In this document: positions 1 to 11,479 of the stretch, one piece after another
Numbering within the stretch: position 1 is the stretch's first letter
How the letters are laid out: every line of letters starts with the position of its first letter
NCBI GenBank assembly: GCA_036877525.1
Contig: JAZGTH010000099.1
Location: 1,467,501-1,531,500, forward strand
Length of the DNA: 64,000 bases
Source: Chromobotia macracanthus
Lineage: Eukaryota > Chordata > Actinopteri > Cypriniformes > Botiidae
Direction: 5' to 3'
Position numbers and translations under genes: made by a program
Notes under the pieces: model-generated
Seen by the model: only the letters and a program-made list of their open reading frames with translations
The model's database searches: none
What the model was told of the DNA's origin: nothing

Positions 1-3000
1 AAGATCTAACCATTCTTTCCTCATTTCTTCATCAATACGGCGCTCTCACACAGCTGTGTCCTCTCGCGTCTGCTGTAGCAGAACTGTGTTTTAATAGCAT
101 GACCTCAATCTCCTGTACAGACAGATGGTAATGAAGCTGTTTCATTGACCTACAGACTGAAGCTGACAAAAATCATTAAATGAATGAATCATCACATCTG
201 CTCTCACATCAACACACAGCTGCCTCTGAGCCGATCCGAGAAATTTCATTTACAACCACAGCATTCAGGTTACAGTCTGAAATGTACATACAGTACATGC
301 ACTTAAATGTATTTATGTACACAAATGAACAAAAATATAAATAGAAATTTTACCTAGCTATGTACTTGATATATATAGATGTACACTTCTGTTTTTCTTA
401 CACCAAACAAATTATAATGAATGAACCTCAAACCCTCGAACTTATTCTTTACTAAAATATTTACATTTGAGGACAAGCTCTGTGACAGATTGGTCAGCTG
501 TCCAGAATATTTCCTCCAGTAAGATATGCAGTAAGATATGACTCCAACACTTCTCATGGCCACACTTACATTTACAATGCCATAGAAGAACCATTTTTGG
601 CTGTAAGGTTCCATAAAGAACCATTAACAGAGGTAGAACCTGTTTCACAAAAGGTTCATTGAAAGGGAAAAAGGTTCATTAAAAAAGGTAAGAATGAAAT
701 TGTTCTCTCCAGAAACAAACAATTTTTAGCTATTAGAGGGAAACCTACGCCATGACAATGCCCACAGGCTATTTCTACAGCTGATATGATTTTGCTTAAA
801 GCTGGCCAAAACTGAGCTAAAAGATGGACCAGTGCCGTTCACTCAGAAACCACATAAAATTCACAACACAACGCGTGTAACACGAGGTTTTGGAACAAAC
901 TAAAATGGAGAAAGCAGGGAACGTTTAATCTTACAGTAAAAGGACTGTAGAACTCTACACATTACTGTCTATTGTCCACTGGGGTACACACAGGATAAAA
1001 CGTTAAAGAAACAGTGTATCTATAATTCACTCTTCGTTATGTTGTCCTGTGATGTTCTTCTGTGAAACTATCATGTTAATACTTTTGTGTGAGGAACACA
1101 CTAAAACTTAAGTCATTATTTTGTTTCCTTCTGCTGCATTTCTTTCCAAAATCTTATTTGTGCTGATGTCATGTTTAGTTATGACAGGGGTGTCAACTCA
1201 GGTCCTGGAGGGCCAGTGTCCTGCAGAGTTTTGCTCCAGTCATCTCCAGCACACCTGCCTGGAAGCTTCTAGTTATCCTGAAGACCTTGATTAGCTGGAT
1301 CAGGTGTGTTTAATTAGGGTTGAAGCTAAACTCTGCAGGGCGCTGACCCTCCAAAAGTTTGACACTCCTGAGTTATGAGAACCAATGGAGTTTGGAATCA
1401 TTAGCCTAAACTTGTGATTCCAGGTTTAAATATGGCCGTATTTCGATGTCCTCAGATAGGAGTAAGATGTGAGGTGTCTTTATTGCTGTGTTCCTCACAC
1501 ACTGCTATCTTATGACTTTATAAGACATTAAACAAGATGCATACAGTATATCCTACAACTCTTTTTATTTTAATGGGCTTTCTCACAGCTCCAGTCCCCA
1601 TTTACTTTAAATATATGGAAACTAACCGCACAAAGCATTCAAAACATCTCCTTTTATGTTTCACAGAATTAAGAATAGCATTCAGCTTTTAAACACATTA
1701 TGGAAACTAAATAAATGAATTTTCATTTTTAGTTGAATCTCTTTAACAACAGGTCACACAGCACAGAAATAAGTGTGAGCTGTTTTGTGTAAGCTGGTAA
1801 ATGCCCTCTGCCCTCGAATAACCACTGTTTTCTTTTATCATTCAAATATCTCTTTCTCTCTCTCTTCTTACTGTTTAAGTTACTACACAATCTGTTCAGT
1901 AGTCTCGCTTACACTACTACTTTCTGTTGTGTTGTCAGTGAATTAGTGCTGTGAACTGCAAAAAAGCAGAAGCGGGAGAGATAAACAGACAGAGCACTAA
2001 AAGATAAAAGAAAGAGAAATGTCTTTTGCTCTTTCAGTTGACTCCTCCCCCTGCTGGACATGACATCACCGCTTCTGAAGGGACAGATGAAAGGATATAT
2101 GTGCACACAGAAATGCATCGGTTGCTCATCCTTTAATCTCTGACTGCTTTTTATTGTTATGACACGTCAGAGTTGCGGTCAAGTGCAGACACAGAGGGGT
2201 AGAGAAAACCAAATCATCAAATTATCAGGAAAACTGATCAGGAAACTTCAAAGGCATTGGTCAAGAATGAAAAGTGGGTCATTTTTTACTTAGCATGTGT
2301 TACTCAATACCTGCATGAATGTCATAAGAGAGACATTTCATGATAACCATACCAGTCAAGCTCCAAAAACAGAAACCCCAATAAATGTCATCTGAACTTA
2401 TTCCCTATAGATTTTCTTTATATTAGAATAATTCTAATCCTTGAACTTTACAAACCATTTTAAAGATTATTCACAATATAAGCATTCATTTACAACAAAC
2501 GTATTTTAGAACAATCATCAATGGTACAAGATCTTACAGATACCTAACTTTTATTAGGGAGTGAACTACAATCCCATGATGCCTTGAGAAACACTTAAAT
2601 CAACAATGATGGTTCAGCAGGTATAAATAATATATATATATATATTATCACCATATATAAATAAGAGGTTTACTGTCAGAATCCAGCTGTTGAGTTCTTC
2701 TAACCTGAAGACCAAGATGAGAATGTCCCCGAAACACATTCACATCACAAAGAGTCTCCACAGACATTTTGTTGCTGTCACATTATTAATGATTCATCTT
2801 CCTGTTAGAAGTGAATTATTGATGAATACAGTCTGTGTGTGTGAAATGACCAAAGACATTAATCTAAATATAGCTCCTCTTTCATTGAATTAAATCTTCT
2901 GTGGAACTGTGAATCCTGGACAACCAAATTAGAAATGAATATGTAGTTACTTTGCAGGTGCATGAATTGTTTAGGACAATTGTTTTGCACAGAGAATGGC

Positions 3001-4551
3001 TCTTCTCAGGTTACAGAATCATTATTGCAGAAAAACAACAGGAAGATCTCACCTGTCACACAGAAACATTCCTATAGAAATCACAGCGTGAACCTGCATT
3101 CAACAGAATGTTCTGGGTTCAAAACCAGTTATGCAAATGCTGTTGATTACTATATCATAATTCATCATTACAAACTTATAAGTCATCCCTTAGTTATTTA
3201 ACTGACAAACATATTTGAAAAACATATTTTATATATCTTTCAAACATTAGTATGTAATGAGTCCTCGGCGCGTCCGTCTATTTAATAGGAAGTGTCTGGT
3301 TTGGGAATACTGTTTGTTTAGCAGCTCTTCCTGTTGACAGAGCCTCAGTCCCTCCATATCCGAGCAGAAGTGAGACAGCTTGTGCAGACATGAGCAGTCA
3401 ATACTATCTGGCCCGGTGTTAAATTTACTGCATTAAGTGCCTTCAAATCAGGTCACACTGAAACTGTGAAAACACAATCCAACATCAACTAAGATTCACG
3501 ACACATATTGTAACCATATAATGTAAAGACAGGATAGGTGATCTTTTTCTGAAACATTTGTTATGCTGGTTGAAAGTCTCTTCACATCCTGATAGAAACC
3601 ACTAAGTAAATATGTAAATATAAAATCATGGTCTTTCCATGTTGCCATGTCCAAAAACAAGGTATTACATGGATGTAAGGCTTTACAATTTTAAAGTAAT
3701 TTCCTCCACCAGGTCAGGTGGCATTAATTTAGGTGATTAATAATCAACAATCGCTTCTCAGGAAAGAGTCCCTAATGAGCAAAACCGGCTGAGAGTAGAT
3801 AGACAGACAACGGCTCCTTCTGCTGGTCAAATTGTGAGTTAATCTGGAAACTTGACCACCTGAGAGGAACTGTGGCATTACATCTGTGAGAGACACTTTG
3901 ATCATGTGATACACTGTCATCTCACATACAAGCGCTGCTCACAGCCCTGCGAAATGCTGCAGCTTTTACTAGACATTATTCCATAAAATAAACATACAGC
4001 AACAAAAATATAATGCTCAGAACCTCGGCAAATGGTGCTATTCCCATATTTTCCATAACAATGAAAACCCTGTTTATCACACCGAATTCATTAATGACAA
4101 AATAATAAATCTCCATACAAACAAACACCAAAATACTGACAATATTTACCTTGATTTGACATTTATTATTCCTATATACATGATTCATATACATACTGAG
4201 AAAGTCAGTGCTTGGGGGGGCATGTTTCATTTGGAACAAGTTTTCTTGCACTTCCTTTGTCTTTAAATTGTTCTCTGAACATTAACATCCAACACAACGA
4301 AACCGTCCAGCCACAAAAGTAGCTGTAATCCACTTTATCCGTAACACATAAACCCACAGACACAACCCATACACTGACGAAACGATAAAGTCAAAACAAA
4401 ATGATGTCCGTGTTTAAAACTGTTCATATGATTATATCATACACACTGCTGTTTTGGCCCCAGGGTCAGTGAATAAAGGGACATAATGGTTTTGTTTCTG
4501 AGGCGACCTCATGTTGAAGCTGGTTTGGTGTGGCTGTGGGTGGGGCTTCAG
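1..4551. other. Intergenic / nr2c1 downstream region
   Basis: I see no convincing coding exon here on either strand. The short open frames lack splice context and any family resemblance. The region is AT-rich. It contains a hAT-type MITE (listed separately), a short TA microsatellite near 2627-2646 and, next to nr2c1, what is probably the 3'UTR of that minus-strand gene, roughly 3440-4551. TTTATT on the plus strand near 4160, which is AATAAA on the gene strand, is one possible polyadenylation signal, but several others exist. Confidence 0.5.
1185..1370. mobile_element. hAT-type palindromic MITE with 8-bp target duplication
   Basis: The left end starts CAGGGGTGTCAA and the right end closes TTTGACACTCCTG, so the two ends are inverted copies (CAGGGGTGTCAA against CAGGAGTGTCAAA). 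Both arms continue with related GGAGGG and TCTGCAG segments, so the whole 186 bp can fold back. The flanks carry a perfect 8-bp direct repeat AGTTATGA at 1177-1184 and 1371-1378, the target-site length of hAT transposons. There is no transposase, so this is a non-autonomous element. Similar 'tcctggagggc' elements are common in cyprinid genomes. Confidence 0.85.
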
Positions 4552-7500
4552 TCACTCAGAGGTGCTGACTGATTGGCTGTTGTAGTCTGTGGACTCCATT
4601 TTGAGTATGTAGGGGATAATGCTGTCGATCTGAACGTTCCCGATGAGGCCGGTGAAGAAGAGCTCTTCAGTCATCGCCGCGCTCATCAGCCGCAGGGCAG
4701 GAAGACGCACTAACAGCCTCGATAGACTGAGAAACAGATTTTAACATTTATTTACACCATAACTTTAAATATGAATAATTAAGCAATAATGACCAAGAGG
4801 CTGTGCCATATTGTATAGTCATATTAAAATTTTAGCCATTGTTCAACATGTATATTTACATTAAAGCACAACTTACGGTTGTACTGTATAATTTTAACAT
4901 TAAGGATGCAAATTCCCATTTAAATATGATTTAATGAATTAAGTTTGATTTTTTGTTAGATTTAGTCCCCGTCAGAGATGCTCACCGATACGTGTCCTCT
5001 GGATAAACTCTGCTCACATAGTCCTGCAGTTCCATGTGCGCTTTCTCCTGAAAGCAGTCGATCTGAAGAGGGCTGTCCACTCCCGAGTGATCTGCAGTGA
5101 ACACAACTGTTAGTGAAAATATCTTCTAAATAACCTGATAGATTAAGTGATTAAAATGAGGCGTGTTGAACAGTGTCCATGTTTACCAAAATCTGAAAGG
5201 TGACTTCACAGAAAACATTTACAACAAAACAACCTCTCATTAACAACTATTTAAATGTTGTTCTTATTCTCTGATCAAGCATAAATAAACTACATATTCA
5301 GGCGCAAGGACTTATGGGTATTTTGTACTGATAATAGATTCATTTTTTTAAGTTTATGGATTATAAATGAAATTTGATGGAAGTTAAATAAACTTTAAAG
5401 GTTTTTGAAAGTGTAGGTCACAATTTTACTTGATAAAATTGAAGTTTTATCAAGTTATCAACTTTACTTGAAGTAATGACAATATTTGAGAGCAGGGTTT
5501 CTTACCCGGGCTGAAAAGAACCACAGCTTTGAGGTAAGCGTACTCATATGCATCAGGACTCACACGGCTCATACTGTTACAAAACTCCTGCATACGCCAG
5601 ATATGCTCCATCACCTGTTTGGCTCTCTCTGCAGACAGTTTTTCTGGTAAACACACACAGGTTTCTTGTTAGTTATCAACATGTCAATAAAGTGACTTAC
5701 AGAAAGTGTATAAATGTAAGCTTATGTTCACATGTTCACATTAGTAGCCACCTTTAAGACGGTGTTACTACCCAAATGAAACCTCATAAGCGATTGACAG
5801 AACATTTTAAATGAACAGCAACTCTCCGCACTGCACAAGCACTGTTTATCACACACAGAAGACTTGACTCCTTATTTTTTCATAAACAGTGTTGCATACA
5901 TTTTGGAACAGCCTTCACATTTTGGTTGTGCTTATGATAGCCTAAAATGCTGCCATCATAGGTAAAGCAGCTCAGCGTGATTTTAAACAGAGTTACTGAG
6001 TTTATTCAGTTTGTGTGTATGCCTCATCTGCCCTCTTTAAACTGCATAATGCATAAATGAACATTATATCGGCCATTCTGTATTCTGAATTTCAGCACTG
6101 GCGATTACAAAAGCTATAGAGTCATCTTACCTTCATCCAGGCTGGTCTGTAGGTGGCTGATAATAGCTGTGAGGATTGTCTCTACATTCATTATGTGTGA
6201 ACACTGAGCCAGACCTAAAGCAAACAGCTCGTTCCAGCAGGCCTTCATGAGCATGATGCCGTTTTCTGAGCTACACAACAAAATACAATGACATGAGAAT
6301 ACCAAATCACCTGTATGTGTAACAGAGACATGATGAAATGTAGGAAGCTATAATATTACCCAAGGGCCTGGAAAGCAGGAATGGAGCGTGCCCAGTGCAT
6401 GGAGAGGAAAAGCAGACGAGATGCGGATTCACAGATGTAGTTCAGGTTTAGGAACTCCGGCATGGGTGACGGCATCATTAACTGGACACAAAACAACACA
6501 AATCACATCCCACTGCAGGGTGACAGATCAGCGCTTCTCCTTTTGTTTCCTTCATGTGGCAAAATTATTTTAAAACAAGACTTTGACATGTGAGATGAAT
6601 GTACCATTACGTCACCTGAACTATCTATTGTTGTCACTATATCATTTTGTTGTACCTTCATGTGTCTTTCCAGTGACTGTTTTCATTGTAGCCATGTTGC
6701 ATTAAAGCACGTGACATCTGTGTTGTTATGTGGTGTATTACTCATTTAGGCAGCTGTGCATTGTCAGGTTACTTTTTGCATTAAAACGTGAATAATCATA
6801 CCATTAAATTATTTCAATTACTTTATTACACTACGTCTCCAGTTTGTGTAGATCATCAGTGATTTCTGACCTTAAAGGGCACGTGCATGTCTGAAAGCAG
6901 CGGTTCTAAATCCAGCACTGCGGTCTGCTCATCAGCTCCTACAGCAACAGCCCCCTCAGCCATCACCTCCTCACTGCCCTCCTCTGACTGAAGCACCTTT
7001 GTGAGTGTGTCAAAAGCCCTGCACAACAACAAACACGTCAACACACTCTCCAACTGCACGGCTTCTTAATATCTAAAACTAGACGAGTTTGCTTCTGTAC
7101 CGCGTGACATCATTCTGCTCTTCTTGCTGTACGTCTGTCATGACTCTGTCATCATTGCTCAAGGTCTCTATCTGTGACAGGTCAGTGCTGCTGTCTATTA
7201 TCTCACGACTTCTGAGGTGACCGAGAGATGTGACCACGTTGGCCAGAGTACCCAGATCACCCTGACTGGAATCATGCTTAAGAGAACATCAGAAGAACTG
7301 TGAAGAACATGCCATACACACTTAAAACAAGTGTGGTCGCTTTTTCATTAATAAAAGAAACAGGAATAGCAAACTGTGAATATTTATAAATAGATTTCCA
7401 ACATTTTCAACAAAAAAGAAGGTGCAAAAATTCATTTTACAGGAAAGACATAATTTTGTATTATCAAATGATGTATCTGTACGTGTTTCTTACCTGATCT

Positions 7501-10254
7501 GGTGACGAAGGCATTAAAATGGTATTGTCAAGCTTGGAGAGTGACTGCTGGATGTTCAGGAGCATACTGGAGTCCAACAAACTGCTGGACCTGCCATTAA
7601 ACATAGAGTGAACATTTAAAATGCAAGAAAAGGCAAATGTTAACTTCTGATCTCGTCTGTAAACCCCCACACACACCCTACCTGGTGGTCTCTTTCTCCT
7701 TGACAAATGTTGGCATGGCGGCGAGAGGGCTGCAGAGGTTTTTGCGGATGTAGATTTTTTCGATGGAGGGCGCGCAGTTGGCTGGCTTCTCTCTCGACAC
7801 TTCCACTGGCTTCCTCTCACACTGAACAGCTGTCGAGGGAATTCACCGTTATTCATTCACAATACATTTACACTCTCTTTTCTTTACTTTCAAACAAAAT
7901 ACTTTCATAAAAGTACTAATGCCAAAACTTTGTGATTAAAGAACAGATTCTAAGCTTTACAAAGAATAAATATCCAAGTCAAAAATCAAATTAATAATAA
8001 TAATATGAAGTGTTTCCCATCAGATTTTGCAGCAGAAAACAGAATATAGGAAAGAAAAAACTGAATATAGGACCCCCATAATTGATCTCAATTATAAACT
8101 ACACAAAACCAAACTGTTCTGTAACATATGAACACGTAATTACAGTGAAAGAGGAATCAACAATGATTTCATAATTAATTACACACCACAGTAACAAGTT
8201 CTGGTTCATTTAGTGTCAGATATGAACTGATGTAATGATTACGTGTGGTTCAGTAAGTCTGATGTTAACTCAGTAATCCCCGAGGTCTTCAGTGAATGAT
8301 TTTCTAATTCACAAATCATTCTAATAAGTCATGTTGTATGTTTGTTTATATGCAGTCACACAACACCATAGAAAGCCATGTACTGTATTTATTGTGAGGT
8401 TCAGCCCTTTTTAACTCATTACATTTTACATTACCACCAGTTACACTAACAATGGTACAATTGTATCATATGAAAATTTTAGCTCTTGTTTTACACACTG
8501 AATGAGGTGTCAGAATCCTTGTCTTTAGCAAGAAGACTATAGAGATGTATGTTACATTATGTGAGTTCTCCTCTAATATCCTGTGACTGGTGCAGATGTG
8601 TGTGTTTCTGGTGTTGGTAAAGAACTCACAGTCTTGTTTCATGCCGAGAGCCATGCAGCGCTGCAGTCTGCAGTACTGGCATCGGTTGCGATGGTGTTTG
8701 TTAATGACGCACTCTCCAGACCCGCGACACGTGTACACCAGATTCTTCCTGATGCTGCGCTTAAAGAAACCCTTACAGCCCTCGCAGCTCACTGCACCAT
8801 AGTGACGACCTGGACACACATACACAACTGCTTTATATAATACAGTTACATCAATCCTTTAACAACAATCACATTTTCTAATCAATACAGAAACGTGTTT
8901 AAAGGTGCCCTTTCATTTATGACTTGACTTAGTGTGGTTGTCTTTGTCTACAGAAACACTGTATGTATTGAATGTGTGTATGTTAAATGAATGTTGTATT
9001 TACAGTGACTAAAAATCCTGCATGGTGCACCTTTAATAATAATTAACCACAATCGTTTTTTAATTACATAAATATAATAAAAAAAACCTATTACATATTA
9101 TTAGAATTATAAAATGTAAAGTTTATCACTATAAGATTTCAGTCATGAAACAAACACAAAAGAGTAACAGCTATAAAGTAAAAGACATGTTCACTAGCTA
9201 CTGTGTGTTTGTAACTACACAGCACACAGAGGTTAAATATTAATTGCAGGTTTCATTTCAGAACTATAGTGTTCGAAAGATGCCACTTCAGGAATTTGTT
9301 TAACACATTCTGGCATATTATGTTGCTGATCAGACATGAATAGTAAGATTTTCTGACCCACAGCTGGGGTGAGAAAATCTTTAAAATCATTCTTACCTGA
9401 GGCCCTGTCTCCACAAACTACACAATACTCCACTGCAGCCTTTGCAGAGCCCTGCTCTGAACCCTCCGTCACAAACTAAACATAAAACAGCTGAATTTTT
9501 ACATGCAGCATATAGTAGTGAATGATTACAAGACTGAAGTACACAGACACTTCTAAGAACACAACTGTACTACACTGGCACGTTCTCCAAAAACAAACAA
9601 ACAAACAAAAACAAACATATCATTACCACGATAACACGACCGCGTTTACAAACTAAGGCACAATATTTAACCATTTTCAACCTAACAGTAGCATAAACAA
9701 AAATTAGAAATATTTGTAGTCTATTACAAGCCATCACATAACTAATTAAAAAGGAGCTGAATTAAGACTAGCTGAAAAGCAGATTAGCTGGATATAAACA
9801 ACATTTTAGAAACACAAGTAAGTGTGTTACACATCCAATATGTAACAGAAGAGCGATTTATTCTGCATTATTGTAATGTATCCAGTTTACCTGGATCGGC
9901 TGTCCAGTCAGCTCAGGTGATGCAAACAGCAGCTGATTGACAGCTGATCCATCCGCAGAGGTTAAGATGACCTTGGCAGGTGAGTTCTGCTGCTTAATAA
10001 ACAGCTTCTCCTGGTTGGGGTAATCCAGGTTAGTTAATATGAACTGCTGTTTGCCAGCTACAGTTTGATCGATGGCTGTGACTATCTGCAGCTTCTGAGG
10101 CAGCTGCTGCTCTGTCACAATCTGAAACACACACACCACAACAGAGATGATCATTATTCCAGCACATTCACAGTAATATAGCTCATGAAGTGTACGTCAC
10201 CTGTAGGCCTCCATCCGCAGACACCAGCTGAATTCTGGGACTTCCTCCCTCCAT
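4552..10254 (-). CDS. nr2c1: Nuclear receptor subfamily 2 group C member 1 (TR2)
   Basis: Orphan nuclear receptor that binds direct-repeat AGGTCA elements (DR1 preferred) as a homodimer or with TR4 and mostly represses transcription. I assembled 13 coding exons: 10201-10254, 9891-10121, 9397-9475, 8630-8809, 7682-7829, 7494-7590, 7101-7276, 6871-7018, 6360-6481, 6131-6270, 5506-5643, 4986-5091, 4552-4726. They join in frame to 597 aa, close to the 603 aa of human TR2. The N-terminal region shows IVTEQQ and QIVTA motifs. The two zinc fingers split at YCVVCGDRASG/RHYGAVSCEGCKGFFK and end CRLQRCMALGMKQD. The ligand-binding domain includes RLLFLSMHWARSIPAF, ACWNELFALGLAQC and the terminal ELFFTGLIGNVQIDSIIPYI helix. 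The DBD wording (SIRKNLVY, CQYCRLQRC) and the fgd6 neighbour favour NR2C1 over NR2C2. The start ATG lies 4 bp inside an exon preceded by a good acceptor (gtctcag/TGTC), so the 5'UTR is spliced. No lesion is seen. Confidence 0.93.
8899..9036. mobile_element. TTAA-flanked MITE in an nr2c1 intron
   Basis: The element begins TTAAAGGTGC and ends GGTGCACCTTTAA, so the termini are inverted repeats of about 10-13 bp with TTAA at both edges. TTAA target duplication is typical of piggyBac-like elements. It is about 138 bp, non-coding, and sits between the exon encoding the second zinc finger and the preceding exon. The superfamily assignment is tentative because the TTAA may be part of the inverted repeat itself. 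Confidence 0.55.
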
Positions 10255-10480
10255 GACACTGAGACGTAAAGATGAATATCAGGCCCAAAGCCCCATCAGC
10301 CACACGCGTCCCTGAGAAACAACACACAACTCACAAAACCTGCATTCCTTCAATACGTGTCCTTAAAATGAACTAATCACACATCTTAGATAAATCCTTC
10401 ACTTTAACAGCACACCTCTCAAGGGTTAGGATTTGTTAAAGCTACAGAAGCAACAAATAAAAGCTTGCCAATGAACTCAG

Positions 10481-10570
10481 TATTGGGTGACATCTTTATC
10501 ATTGTATTGGGTGACATCTTTATCATTGTATTGGGTGACATCTTTATCATTGTATTGGGTGACATCTTTG
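10481..10570. repeat. 24-bp tandem repeat, about 3.7 copies
   Basis: The unit reads TATTGGGTGACATCTTTATC plus ATTG and starts at 10481, 10505, 10529 and 10553. Copies are nearly identical. It lies just upstream of the nr2c1 start exon, in what is probably the first (5'UTR) intron. Confidence 0.9.
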
Positions 10571-10795
10571 ATTTATGCTTTGTGATTTCGGCAGTGTAGC
10601 TCGTATTCATTCACATTTTGGGGGCAAACACTGAGTAAAGGTCTGGTTAGCAGCAGCTCCATTAGCACCACAGCCGGCACGGTGGCTGGTGCTGCGGTGT
10701 GACAGCCCGGGCTCAGCGTGATGTAATGCGGGAGACTGTCGTGGGGTCAGTGATGTGTGTGTGATCCGGGAAGATGAAGCTGGATCTGTTCCTGT

Positions 10796-10850
10796 AGGTC
10801 AAAGGTCACGACTGGAGGGTCAAAGGTCAGGACTGAAGGGTTAAAGCTAC
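10796..10850. promoter_or_regulatory. Cluster of DR1 nuclear-receptor response elements
   Basis: AGGTCAAAGGTCA at 10796-10808 is a perfect DR1 (two AGGTCA half sites, 1-bp spacer). GGGTCAAAGGTCA at 10817-10829 is a second near-perfect DR1. A third, degenerate copy, GGGTTAAAGCTAC, starts at 10838. The three are spaced exactly 21 bp apart, about two helical turns. DR1 is bound by TR2/TR4, HNF4, RXR and COUP-TF receptors. Position about 540 bp 5' of the nr2c1 start codon, in the 5' region of a gene that itself encodes a DR1-binding receptor, suggests autoregulation. That step is inference. Confidence 0.75.
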
Positions 10851-10914
10851 ACACACACGCACGCAGTTGAGTCTCCGCTACGCCACGTCTACACACCCGG
10901 ATTACAGGACAAAT

Positions 10915-10917
<3 letters not shown>

Positions 10918-10946
<29 letters not shown>
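10918..10946. repeat. (CA)n microsatellite
   Basis: Uninterrupted ACAC dinucleotide run in the nr2c1 upstream region. Confidence 0.95.
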
Positions 10947-10950
<4 letters not shown>

Positions 10951-11463
10951 TGTTTTTATTAATAGACACGATGAATCGCTGCTCGTTATGTAGTGAATGT
11001 TGTTGCATTAACCGAGTGCTGCAGCGTTAGCCTGTAACATCATACCAGCCTCGAAAACCGCCCTGATGTCTGTTCGTATGTTGTTTACAGTCAGCTGTTA
11101 AAGTAACCATAGACGCTTATCAGATGAGATTAAACCCAGAAAATCACACGTAATAATCTGTCTGTAATAATCTGTCTGTAATAATCTATCTGTAATAATC
11201 TGACCGCAGTTGTTCAGTGTTATGCTAACTGGTAGCATGCTAAGTCGTGTTAGCAGGCCGGCTAACAACAGCGCGTCAATAATCCTGCACAACCGCTGCA
11301 GATACAGTACGGGGTTGACATCGCAAACGCAGTCATTCTTACCCTGTTAGCGTGCAAAATTGTCCAAGTACTGTGGCGTTTTAGTAAAAAACTGTAATGT
11401 AGTGGCTCGCTGCAGTTACAGGAGGTCAGAGTTCGCGACCCGCTGAGAGGAGGCAGACGCGAC

Positions 11464-11475
11464 TGCGCATGCGCA
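11464..11475. promoter_or_regulatory. NRF1 site, probable nr2c1 promoter
   Basis: TGCGCATGCGCA is the palindromic consensus for NRF1, a factor typical of CpG-rich vertebrate promoters close to the start of transcription. The surrounding 11260-11480 is locally GC/CpG-rich against an AT-rich background. It lies about 1.2 kb upstream of the nr2c1 ATG, whose exon is preceded by a splice acceptor, so a non-coding first exon near here is plausible. I could not fix that exon's donor. Confidence 0.6.
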
Positions 11476-11479
11476 CGGG

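Noticed and set aside
9233..9396. Continuation of the nr2c1 first zinc finger into an unspliced frame
   Set aside because: CGDRASG is followed by a clean GTAAGA donor at 9396, and the second finger exon joins in frame at 8809. The read-through residues are intronic.
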